Shown one piece after another: positions 14,470-22,519 of a stretch of 33,817 bases of DNA. The notes under the pieces are model-generated. The model saw nothing but the letters and a program-made list of their open reading frames with translations. It was not told where the DNA came from and did no database searches. A program made the position numbers and the translations under genes. This DNA comes from a virus. Position 1 is the first letter of the stretch, and every line of letters starts with the position of its first letter. The stretch covers positions 1 to 33,817 of the IMG/VR virus record IMGVR_UViG_3300007708_000012. One strand, written 5' to 3'.

Positions 14470-15320
14470 TGGATATCAACTCCGCTTTAAAACTGATCGA
14501 TCAGATCGCAAAAAGCGGCTTAACGTCCGGTTCCAGTCAGAGCATGCCCCAGAAGGCCTCGAAGCAATGGATCTCAGCGAACAACGATGTTCACAAGATC
14601 AATTCATCAGCACTGGATGCCGTAGCTAGAAAAGCAGTAGAGATCACAAAGGGCTACCTCTCTACCCCTTATGAGACGCACGGGTCATCTAAACCCAAGG
14701 AATCACCGCACTCAAGAACCGGAACCCTCCGTGATTCGATCCACTGGCGTAAAGGCGTAGAGTCCCGTCAGTTCCCAGGGCCAGCCACCAATTCAGCCAG
14801 CGATGAAAAGCGATTCGCCTCAAAAAAACCAGCGGATTACGCCTGGCGGGAAAAGATTCAGAAGCAAGCCTACACCGACAATTCGCTCATCACGCCTTAT
14901 CCTGCTAAAAAGAATCCGTCCATCGGAACTCGAATCATCCAGGTAAACCCTCGGGCTGTAGATAGTTCAGAGCGAAGTCGCCTTGAGTATTACAGCTTTT
15001 ACCTCGAGTCAGGCTGGTGGTCCAAAGGGAACGACGGGTTCAACGACAAACGCCCCAAGTCCGAGGCTCAAGGCAAGAAGATCAAACGCAAGTCTGCCCT
15101 TAAAGGTGATAAACGGGATGGCCCAAAGTGGAACCCTCCCAGACCTTACCTCTCACGGTTAGCCTGGCCTGGTGTCGCAAGGGAACTGGAGGGAGTCTAC
15201 AAGGATTACCTCAGGAAGAACCTTCCAGACGCATTCAAATCGCTCGCAGACAAGGCGACCCTCAAGGTCACTTACAATCGCGGTCTTCGTGTTCCATACA
15301 TCTCAGATAACATGTCTTAA
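14469..15320 (+). CDS. Tail completion / neck protein (HK97 gp10-like)
   Basis: 283 residues from the ATG overlapping the previous stop (TGATG). Contains 'R-T-G-T-L-R-D-S-I' (about residues 84-92) and a 'NPPRPYLSRLAW' segment near the end, both features of gp10-type neck proteins. It is longer than the usual 130-170 residues: the middle carries a Lys/Ser/Gly/Pro-rich insertion. It is basic overall. It most likely completes the tail and attaches it to the head. Confidence 0.65.
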   Translation: MDINSALKLIDQIAKSGLTSGSSQSMPQKASKQWISANNDVHKINSSALDAVARKAVEITKGYLSTPYETHGSSKPKESPHSRTGTLRDSIHWRKGVESRQFPGPATNSASDEKRFASKKPADYAWREKIQKQAYTDNSLITPYPAKKNPSIGTRIIQVNPRAVDSSERSRLEYYSFYLESGWWSKGNDGFNDKRPKSEAQGKKIKRKSALKGDKRDGPKWNPPRPYLSRLAWPGVARELEGVYKDYLRKNLPDAFKSLADKATLKVTYNRGLRVPYISDNMS

Positions 15321-15341
15321 ATCTCACAAAGGGGTCGGTTC

Positions 15342-15899
15342 GTGCCAACCTCAATCGGCGATACAGGTAACGGTACAACAGGGGGAACCTCCATGCCTAT
15401 CACAGCTTCCGGCGTCATCAGCGCATCTACCAGCATGACCCTAACCGATTCGGACGTGAACAGCACATCCACGGTCACCCAGAGCAATTCGCTGTCATCC
15501 GTGACTAAGCCATCCACGCTTCCCACAGCACCAACGGCGACCGAACAGACGTACATGTATGCAGATCGGATCTTCAAAAAGACATATCTGGCTGTTTCAA
15601 ATGTGACAGCGACCACAGTACTGCTGGGTTCGACCTTCCCTGACCTGTTTTGCAACACGGGTAATATCACTTATATCAACTCCGTGTCGGTAAAAAACAG
15701 CTCCAACGCGCCGATCAACTTCGTCTTTAACGACCTGACTGGGGCAACAGGTGACATCATCAAGGTTCCGGCTTACGGATATGTGCAAATTGGCGCACCC
15801 CTGAACGGAATCACTGTCGCAGCCGCAAATTTCACGCTCCAGTGCGCCAGTGCTGGCTTGACTGCTGATGCCACCGTGACAATCGCCTACCAACGATGA
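15342..15899 (+). CDS. Hypothetical virion protein
   Basis: 185 residues from a GTG 21 bases after the neck gene. Thr/Ser/Asn-rich beta sequence with few charges, typical of exposed virion proteins. The first 60 residues are low-complexity (Thr/Ser/Gly). Position between the neck and tail terminator genes suggests a head-tail or tail decoration component. No family recognised. Its TGA overlaps the next ATG (ATGAT). Confidence 0.55.
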   Translation: MPTSIGDTGNGTTGGTSMPITASGVISASTSMTLTDSDVNSTSTVTQSNSLSSVTKPSTLPTAPTATEQTYMYADRIFKKTYLAVSNVTATTVLLGSTFPDLFCNTGNITYINSVSVKNSSNAPINFVFNDLTGATGDIIKVPAYGYVQIGAPLNGITVAAANFTLQCASAGLTADATVTIAYQR

Positions 15900-16264
15900 T
15901 CCCATTCGCCCAGATCGTTAACCGCTGGACAGCCAATTCAGTAGCTCCGATGTATGTCGGGGCTATTCCTGAGGGCTTGTTCCCACCTTATGCCGCACTG
16001 AATGTGGTGCAAAGCAATCAGGTGACACTCAGTGGGAACACGATGCTCTGGACCGAAAGTCTCCTGCAATTGAGCGTGGCTCACACGACACTTGCGAACT
16101 GCGAATCTCTGGCTGATCAAGCGATCCAGACTTTTGACCGCAAGCAGTTTGAAGGTGTTGCCGACATGACCTTGCTTAATAGAGCCACATCGTACAGCGA
16201 ACAGCCCAACTTGACAGCTAACCGCATATGGACTGCGACATTGGAATTCCGAGTCAGACACTAA
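15896..16264 (+). CDS. Tail terminator protein
   Basis: 122 residues, start overlapping the preceding stop. A 'YAALNVVQSNQVTLSGNTMLWTESLLQLSVAHTTLANCESLADQAIQTFD' block (strand, strand, helix) followed by 'RIWTATLEFRVRH' fits the tail terminator fold (gpU/DUF3168-type), whose members cap the tail tube and connect it to the neck. It directly precedes the tail tube gene, as expected. Confidence 0.7.
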   Translation: MIPFAQIVNRWTANSVAPMYVGAIPEGLFPPYAALNVVQSNQVTLSGNTMLWTESLLQLSVAHTTLANCESLADQAIQTFDRKQFEGVADMTLLNRATSYSEQPNLTANRIWTATLEFRVRH

Positions 16265-16285
16265 TATCCCACCAAGGAGACTCCG

Positions 16286-16894
16286 ATGGCAGTAACGCCA
16301 AGACCAACGCCAGTTGACAAATACGCTCTAGGACGGAACAGCTTTGTAGAACTCTACTTTCGAGGCCTAGCCTCAGCAGCAAGTACTTATGACGTAGGGT
16401 TTTCTATCTGTATTTCCGAAGGGACGCTTTCCCTGGACACAGATACTATTGAAATTAACTCTAATTGTCAGAATGGATGGAAGGTTAAACTTCCTGGACT
16501 AAAGTCGGGGACTCTCAGTTTTACAGGCTACATCGCCTCGTCTGTGAATCAGACTCCCGGTCCCGGTATGACCTTTGATCCAACCACAGCCCGAAACAAG
16601 CATGACATCATGCAATATCTGGGTGAACCGTGCGTTGCTATGGTCTATTCTCTTCAAAATCCAGACGAAAACTTTTTTGGCGTCGAAACGACTTTAGACC
16701 CAGAAGTTCCGTTCGCTCTTATCGCGGATATCGCAAATCTCAAGGAACTTCCAAACGGGTTCTTCAAGACAGGATCTGTAACGATCAGCCCCGATGATGC
16801 AGTTAAAGTCTCTATGAGCGTCGAACTGTCTGGCAAGCAAATAGTCCAAGGCTATGTTGCTGTTGGGGCATTGACTCCCGCTCCTTCCGCTTAA
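16286..16894 (+). CDS. Major tail tube protein
   Basis: 202 residues with AAGGAG upstream. Beta-rich with 'SGTLSFTGYIASS' and 'GFFKTGSVTISPDDAVKVSMSVELSGKQIVQGYV', the typical tail tube C-terminal strands. Placed between the tail terminator and the G/T assembly chaperones. Polymerises around the tape measure protein to form the tail tube. Family membership rests on pattern and gene order. Confidence 0.8.
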   Translation: MAVTPRPTPVDKYALGRNSFVELYFRGLASAASTYDVGFSICISEGTLSLDTDTIEINSNCQNGWKVKLPGLKSGTLSFTGYIASSVNQTPGPGMTFDPTTARNKHDIMQYLGEPCVAMVYSLQNPDENFFGVETTLDPEVPFALIADIANLKELPNGFFKTGSVTISPDDAVKVSMSVELSGKQIVQGYVAVGALTPAPSA

Positions 16895-16924
16895 TCACTA
16901 TCCACTTGAAAGGTGGGATCTACT

Positions 16925-17374
16925 ATGTCAGAAGCATTTTACATCGACAAATTGGCGAACTCTGGAATCGAAGTCAAGATGGCAGGGGCGACATTCAAGG
17001 TTCGCCAGCTTACACTTCGCGATCAGGGCGTACTCCAGGCAATCATCCGCAAACTGCAACCATTCCCATCAGAAAAGGCCAAGAAACTGGTCATCGGAAT
17101 GGATAAGCAAGTTGCGGGAGATGTGATGAAGGAGGCTCTAAAGGCCGATCTTTTCTATCCGACCCCAGTGGCATCCCCAGAAGGTTTGCAGTTGCTGATC
17201 AACTCAGACGAAGGCCAGAAGGCTCTTCTGAAAGCCGCAATTGGTCGCAACGAAGGTGTCACGGATGCCACAATTGATGAACTCTATGGGGAACTCTCCT
17301 ACTCGGAATTCATGCGGATTGCAGCGATTGCAGTCTCTGGGGAAGATCCAGATAACGACCCAAAAGCGGATTGA
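16925..17374 (+). CDS. Tail assembly chaperone, G-like
   Basis: 149 residues from the ATG at 16925 (AAAGGTGGG upstream). Helical, with 'ATFKVRQLTLRDQGVLQAIIRKLQ' and a C-terminal 'ELSYSEFMRIAAIAVSGEDPD', the common form of gpG-type chaperones that bind the tape measure protein. A -1 slippery heptamer lies nine bases before the stop codon. The product of the shifted frame would be a G-T fusion of about 214 residues (see the slippery-site entry). Confidence 0.85.
   Translation: MSEAFYIDKLANSGIEVKMAGATFKVRQLTLRDQGVLQAIIRKLQPFPSEKAKKLVIGMDKQVAGDVMKEALKADLFYPTPVASPEGLQLLINSDEGQKALLKAAIGRNEGVTDATIDELYGELSYSEFMRIAAIAVSGEDPDNDPKAD
17359..17365 (+). other. -1 programmed ribosomal frameshift site (C CCA AAA)
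   Basis: The heptamer CCCAAAA lies in exact X-XXY-YYZ register with the G reading frame (GA-C CCA AAA GCG GAT TGA), immediately before the stop at 17372-17374. A -1 shift here enters the open frame that runs to 17568. This is the expected architecture of the tail chaperone G/G-T pair in siphophages. Confidence 0.85.
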
Positions 17375-17568
17375 GCAGTGATTCGCATAAAGGTGATTCA
17401 GGAATGAATTATCAGAAGTTGATCAAGAATCTCGTCGTCGATGGGCATATGTCTTTCAGCGAGGTTCTTGATTTAACTCCTTTACAGATCGCTGCTCTGA
17501 TGGCTGAAAACACGATCCCGCCAGGCGAAGTTGATCCAGATCTATACCGGAGAATTGTAAATGGCTGA
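17365..17568 (+). CDS. T domain of the tail assembly chaperone (expressed as -1 frameshift fusion)
   Basis: About 67 residues read in the -1 frame after the slippery site; an independent start (ATG 17404) is possible but the overlap with G argues for fusion. The segment 'MSFSEVLDLTPLQIAALMAENTIPPGEVDP' is helical and resembles short gpT-like ends that contact the tail tube subunits. Ends overlapping the next start (17561) by 8 bases. Confidence 0.75.
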   Translation, partial: SGLSSDSHKGDSGMNYQKLIKNLVVDGHMSFSEVLDLTPLQIAALMAENTIPPGEVDPDLYRRIVNG

Positions 17569-19207
17569 CCCAACCCCTTTTTGGAAAATCAATCCTCCGA
17601 CCCCGACTTATGTAGCTGGAATCCCATACAATCAAATTGATAAAATTCCAGACGAACCAAGCGATGTAGATATTTCGTGGCTCGACCCAGGGATCATTCA
17701 GTCGCACACTCGATACTGGTTCCCCGATATGACTGGCTGGCGTGTAGGTTACGGTAAAAACGGATTGACAAGTTGCCAGCAGTCATGGGTTGCTCCTTGG
17801 AAATGCAAGGTTGAAGCAGAAAGCACAGATGATCGTCCTACCGAGAAGGCTGTCGAAGCGTACCTACCTGTTGTCCTCAGGCAAATGCTGAGTTGGAATC
17901 GCGAGCGATACTCTTACTACAACAAGTTCTGGGACATGGACCTAGCCGAAGCGATGGCACTCCGCAGTCATGGGAAGAACCAGTACAGAAACTTGGTCAT
18001 TACGGATATCGAGCTTATACCGAGAACAGACCTGCTTGACACACAGTCGGAATCCAAGATTGTATCGGACACTGGGACTCGGACTTCGCTTGGAGTGATG
18101 TCTAACTCTGGGGATAAGACTCGATGGGACAAGGACAATGCCGATGTTCTTGAGTTTACCCGAATGGTTCAGCAGCAACTCCGCATGACGACCACAGGTG
18201 GAATAGAAACAGACTTCTTAAAGCTCTATCAGCAACCGTTTCCACGTATCCGATCTCAGTTTTGGCAAATCAATATCACTTGGCAACCTGATCCGTATCA
18301 GAACAGATATGGAATTCGTTACGCAAAAATCGACATAGAGCCTTCATTGCGAATGGAGTCGCTCAAGAACGTACCGCTGGGAGTTGTTCCCACCAGGTTT
18401 GATGGGCAACCGGAGTTCACTTTTATAGATCCCAACGTAATTGTAATTCCCAAAGGGACTCCAGGTGGAGATCAGTCTGACCCAGGGAACATGAATCTGC
18501 TCGCACCTATAGATTACATGGGCAAGCCGGAATGGATTCAACCAATATCAACAGGTTTCCCTGTTAGAGAACCCCAGATCACTTTCAAAGTGTCATACCC
18601 GTGGGTTAGCTTGAAAGACTTGTTGGACGCTGGGGCTATTGGCAACCCTGGTCAGCTGGACTCAAGCAACACGGCAGGATTTCCTGGGGAAGTCGGTCCG
18701 CTATCCATACCCGAAGGCCTATACATCGGATGCGTCAACAGGAAGTCTTTCCTGGGATACTCCAGAGGCAGAGTGCTATACAGTTCCGCAGAGATCACTG
18801 AATCTACAAGCCCGATCACAGGAAAAATTGGTTACGAGGTGACACACGAATTCATCGTTAATCCGAACATGGAGTGGAACCAGACGAGATATACGGGCGA
18901 TTATCTGCCGTCACCAAACGATGTGATTAAGTGGTACAGCAGACAAGCCACGCCAACCTCAATAGGATTGCAACCAGGTGAAGTTCCAGCAGACACAAAG
19001 AACCCGTCGTTCAAGACTGGCTACGTAGTGCAGATGCTTCCAGCCGCCGGAGGCAGACGTGTTCACCGAGTCGCTATGATCCCAGTAGAACCATATGATT
19101 TTCAAGCCGTATACCCTTACCCGTACAAGGATTTCAAGAACCTTCTTTACTACGGGATGGTTGGCGACAAAGTCCAATTCGACCCAGAAATAACCATAGA
19201 GGGCTGA
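17561..19207 (+). CDS. Large tail-module protein of unknown function
   Basis: 548 residues, ATG overlapping the preceding gene by 8 bases. Rich in Pro, Trp, Tyr and Asp; no signal, membrane helix or catalytic motif. Sequence is soluble and beta-rich with segments such as 'EFTFIDPNVIVIPKGTPGG' and 'GYEVTHEFIVNPNMEWNQTRYTGDY'. In most siphophages the tape measure follows the chaperones directly; here this gene is inserted between them. It could be a tail tip/baseplate subunit that precedes the tape measure gene in this lineage. I do not recognise its family. Confidence 0.6.
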   Translation: MADPTPFWKINPPTPTYVAGIPYNQIDKIPDEPSDVDISWLDPGIIQSHTRYWFPDMTGWRVGYGKNGLTSCQQSWVAPWKCKVEAESTDDRPTEKAVEAYLPVVLRQMLSWNRERYSYYNKFWDMDLAEAMALRSHGKNQYRNLVITDIELIPRTDLLDTQSESKIVSDTGTRTSLGVMSNSGDKTRWDKDNADVLEFTRMVQQQLRMTTTGGIETDFLKLYQQPFPRIRSQFWQINITWQPDPYQNRYGIRYAKIDIEPSLRMESLKNVPLGVVPTRFDGQPEFTFIDPNVIVIPKGTPGGDQSDPGNMNLLAPIDYMGKPEWIQPISTGFPVREPQITFKVSYPWVSLKDLLDAGAIGNPGQLDSSNTAGFPGEVGPLSIPEGLYIGCVNRKSFLGYSRGRVLYSSAEITESTSPITGKIGYEVTHEFIVNPNMEWNQTRYTGDYLPSPNDVIKWYSRQATPTSIGLQPGEVPADTKNPSFKTGYVVQMLPAAGGRRVHRVAMIPVEPYDFQAVYPYPYKDFKNLLYYGMVGDKVQFDPEITIEG

Positions 19208-19210
19208 TCC

Positions 19211-21997
19211 ATGTCCAACTCAGTCAATATCACGGGATCAGACTTCGGCGAACTGACTAAAGCTCTCTCCACGATCAACAGGGTAGCGGCGAAAGCCAAC
19301 GCCAAGATTGACTCGATGTTCCAGCTTAACTTCAGTGGATCAAAACTATTTTCCTCTTTGGATGCTCTGAACGGTAAACTTGCAGTCGCCAGAATCCGCG
19401 CCGATGGTCTCTCGTCTGCACTTAAAGGCTTGAAAGACATTGGAGTTGTCAAAGTTCTCACTGGTGGTGCTGGAGGAGGAGGTAAGTCAGGTGGTGCTGC
19501 CGGAGGCAATGAGGATAGCGACCTGAATGCAATGACCAAGTACCGTCGCTCATTTGTCAAGTTCCAGAAAAGAGAAGCCGATTTCATTGCCAAGCAGCGT
19601 GAGAACTCAGCAAACGAGACGTACAAAAGGATGGTAGCAAAGGGCAAGGAAGACGCTAGATTGAAAGGCAAGGAAGGGTCGGCATTGTTTGTTGGTCCAA
19701 TCGACCAGGGCATAGCCCAGAAACGGTACGACGCAACGATTGCAAGAGCCAAGGAACGTGACGCTAAGGCAGCAGAGAAGGCAGCAAAAGCCAGCGAAAG
19801 AGCCGCAGCACGCCAAGAGGAACTCGAGAGACGCTCCCGCAGTAAATCGACCACTGGTCCCTCAGGTCTACTCTACAATCTGACCAACGGATCATGGCAT
19901 CGTAAGCTGATTGCCCAAAATCTCTTCGACCTGAAATCAGGCAAAGGTTTTGGCTCAAGCGGGTCTAACCCGTTCATGGTCTCCCGCTTCGGGAACCCTG
20001 GTCAGATGCCCCTAATGAGTCGTTTCCGAGTTTTTCAGCGCCCATTCCCAGGCTCGGAACGCAATCCGTTTGCCCTCGGCGACGCTGCCAACATCATGAA
20101 CAATGGTGTTTACTCTGCTGGTCGTGGTATCGAAGGCCTATTTAAGGGTATCACCTCCGCTGGTACAGATTCTGTTCGCGCCTTGACAGGCTTCACCCAG
20201 ATCGGTCTTTCGTTTGCCACATCCTTAGGCAGTGCAATCCCTGTAATCGGTCCATTTGTTTCCATGCTCGGTCAGGGCTTGATGACAGGTTTAGATATCG
20301 CCTCTAAGGCGTTAACCTTCTTCGTGGACTCGCTTTCCAAAGCCGTAGGCGGGATTATCAACTTTGTTACGAACCTGACCCTTGGTGTCAGCGGAATTCT
20401 TTCTCGAGCCGTACAAGCCGCATCAGCACTGACTGAACTGGAAAATGCCGCAAAGGTCTATGTTGGAAAAGGTTCCAGCAAGCTGATCGACACTTCGATG
20501 GACTACCAGGCAAGATACGGGATCTCGGCAACAGATTCGCTCAGGCTCATGACAAGGATCGCAGGACAAGTTCGCCAAACAACATCACTTTCCAGCGATC
20601 AGTCAGCCCAGGCTGCCGTGGACATTTTCAAACAAGTCGCAGAAGCAGGATCAGTTCTTAACCTTGCAAGCGATGATCTAGGCAAGATGGTCCAGTCGGC
20701 CATTGCAGGAAGATTCACTCCTTTGAGACGGATGGGCGTAACAGTCTCTGCCCCTATGCTCGACCAGATCACGAAGAACGATACTTCTCGCGGCAAGCCT
20801 GGCACGATGTTTGAAGGTCGAACGATGTCGCTCCTGTCAGAATTCAAACGCCAAACGCTGCCATTCACGGGCGACTTGGAAAAAACGCAGTACGAATTTG
20901 CTAACCAGCAGCGTAAGATTCTCGGCTTGTTTGAGGGCATGTTTGTCCAATTAGGACGGGTTGTCGAACCATTTGCCAAGGGTTTACTGATTGTCAGTAA
21001 TACTCTGTTGACTACCGTATACGACAAGCTCAAAGGGTTTGCGGATGGTGCTAAAGCATCAATTGAAGATATGCGTGCTGGAGGTACTGGAGGTGGATTT
21101 GGAACTGCCTTGACATCTTTTGTCTACGCTATTTCGCGTGCTGGTGACTATATTCTCGCTTTCGGGCAAGCCGCATATAACGCCAGAAGCACGATCATGG
21201 AGTATGGCAAAGCGTTTGGAATTCAAATCCTTACCATTGCAAGGGATCTCGTTGTCTTCAGCCTAAAGATGACAGGTGTCTTCATTAAGATTATTGAGTC
21301 ATTTGGCGGGTTTGAAGTAGCCTTAAAGGATATGGGCAACACGATTATCTCCATCTCGGAGTTCATTGCTCGGCAAACAGGATACCAGTCTCCCGCCCAG
21401 AAGGAAGCAGACAGGAAATTCTATGCGGATCAACAACTTGTCGAAGGGTCGATAAGGCTCAATCGTGAAAACCGAGGGTTGATCGCAAGACCTGGTACGA
21501 AACTTCCTGGTATGTCAAAAGCCGTTATTGAGGCTCAGGCTAGAATCAATGCTGTTTCAGCAGGAAGCCCTCGGTCATTCGTCTACGGCACACAGGATAC
21601 GGCTGGCAGTGGAGCTGGCGACAGGCTTATGAAGTTGGCCGAATCATTTCAAAACATTAGAAGTATCGACGATCTTAAAGAGTTCTTCAGCAAGGGATTG
21701 CCCGATGTCCCTGACTCCGAAATGTACAAGGAAGTCATGAAATTCATCACCATGTCCACAGAACGCGAAGCCAAGTTCCAACCGCTCCCGCCGATGGCTG
21801 AAAAAGGCCGACTCTCAAGCTACTTCTCTCCTGCCGCATTCCGAGACGAGATCGCTGGCTCTGATAGAGGGCTGAACGCTGCCGAAGAGACCGCCGCAAA
21901 CACTGCTGAAATGGCAACTTACCTTCAAAAACTTACCGAAACCGCAAGCGTAAACTCGCTGCTCAGTGGCGGCAAGGTTGCTTATCTAGGGGCATAA
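19211..21997 (+). CDS. Tape measure protein
   Basis: 928 residues, the longest gene of the window, in the expected place after the tail chaperones. It sets tail length and is ejected ahead of the DNA. The N-terminal 230 residues are helical and highly charged (Lys/Ala/Glu/Arg coiled-coil around 140-215). A hydrophobic Gly/Ala/Leu region at roughly 325-400 is typical of the membrane-inserting part of siphophage tape measures. The C-terminal third is mixed helix/turn. No lytic transglycosylase or peptidase domain is evident. Length would predict a tail of roughly 140 nm by the usual 1.5 Angstrom per residue rule. Confidence 0.9.
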   Translation: MSNSVNITGSDFGELTKALSTINRVAAKANAKIDSMFQLNFSGSKLFSSLDALNGKLAVARIRADGLSSALKGLKDIGVVKVLTGGAGGGGKSGGAAGGNEDSDLNAMTKYRRSFVKFQKREADFIAKQRENSANETYKRMVAKGKEDARLKGKEGSALFVGPIDQGIAQKRYDATIARAKERDAKAAEKAAKASERAAARQEELERRSRSKSTTGPSGLLYNLTNGSWHRKLIAQNLFDLKSGKGFGSSGSNPFMVSRFGNPGQMPLMSRFRVFQRPFPGSERNPFALGDAANIMNNGVYSAGRGIEGLFKGITSAGTDSVRALTGFTQIGLSFATSLGSAIPVIGPFVSMLGQGLMTGLDIASKALTFFVDSLSKAVGGIINFVTNLTLGVSGILSRAVQAASALTELENAAKVYVGKGSSKLIDTSMDYQARYGISATDSLRLMTRIAGQVRQTTSLSSDQSAQAAVDIFKQVAEAGSVLNLASDDLGKMVQSAIAGRFTPLRRMGVTVSAPMLDQITKNDTSRGKPGTMFEGRTMSLLSEFKRQTLPFTGDLEKTQYEFANQQRKILGLFEGMFVQLGRVVEPFAKGLLIVSNTLLTTVYDKLKGFADGAKASIEDMRAGGTGGGFGTALTSFVYAISRAGDYILAFGQAAYNARSTIMEYGKAFGIQILTIARDLVVFSLKMTGVFIKIIESFGGFEVALKDMGNTIISISEFIARQTGYQSPAQKEADRKFYADQQLVEGSIRLNRENRGLIARPGTKLPGMSKAVIEAQARINAVSAGSPRSFVYGTQDTAGSGAGDRLMKLAESFQNIRSIDDLKEFFSKGLPDVPDSEMYKEVMKFITMSTEREAKFQPLPPMAEKGRLSSYFSPAAFRDEIAGSDRGLNAAEETAANTAEMATYLQKLTETASVNSLLSGGKVAYLGA

Positions 21998-21999
21998 AC

Positions 22000-22458
22000 A
22001 TGACTGATCGATTTAGGGCTGGCGAACCACTTTCGGCCTCCAAGCTGAACCGGAACTCGGCAAGCACAAACACTACAGGCTATTACGGTCCTGGCTCATA
22101 CGTCAAAAGCGGATCGACATACGGATCGGTACAGCCAGATGTATCTGGTGTTGAATCATTCTGGGTCTCGATTGACGAAGAAAACGCCGAACAGGTTGAC
22201 CAGAGTTTTGCATCCGGCAGGGTGATTTACAGGTACTCATGGACAGAAGTGCAGTTTGACCAAGGGGCTGGCAGTTGGAGGAAGTCGTCCTCTCGAAGCG
22301 GGCATTTCTCTTTTGATCCGGTTTACAATTTTGATCCCACGCAGAGGATACCGATAACCGCAGAGGGGACTTTAGGAAATTCCTCCGTAAAATACGTCAG
22401 TACGGTTTACCCAGTAACCCGAGATCCTCACACCGGGGTTTTATTTTTTTTTTCCTAG
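22000..22458 (+). CDS. Tail-tip protein, N-terminal part (frame broken at T10)
   Basis: 152 residues, two bases after the tape measure stop. The frame ends in TTT TTT TTT TCC TAG at a run of ten T (22444-22453). From the T run, the +1 frame continues openly (Pro-Arg-Gly-Cys-Lys-Ala-Pro-Gln-Asp...) into the 22520-24271 gene. I therefore read 22000-24271 as one gene of about 750 residues that is split by a homopolymer length change or by programmed slippage. Content (Ser/Gly/Tyr-rich, beta) fits a tail tip or baseplate component. Confidence 0.7.
   Translation: MTDRFRAGEPLSASKLNRNSASTNTTGYYGPGSYVKSGSTYGSVQPDVSGVESFWVSIDEENAEQVDQSFASGRVIYRYSWTEVQFDQGAGSWRKSSSRSGHFSFDPVYNFDPTQRIPITAEGTLGNSSVKYVSTVYPVTRDPHTGVLFFFS
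22444..22453 (+). other. T10 homopolymer at a frame break
   Basis: Ten consecutive T. Removing one T, or adding two, joins the upstream frame (22000) to the downstream frame (22520). Runs of this length are known sites of polymerase slippage and of sequencing indels. Confidence 0.85.
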
Positions 22459-22519
22459 AGGGTGCAAAGCTCCGCAAGACCCAGGCTGGCCTGTCAGCTT
22501 ATTCGGGTTTGGCGGCATC

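Noticed and set aside
19150-19854. 234-residue minus-strand frame.
   Set aside because: Antisense shadow of the Ala/Lys-rich part of the tape measure gene (gives Leu/Ser/Phe/Ala-rich sequence).
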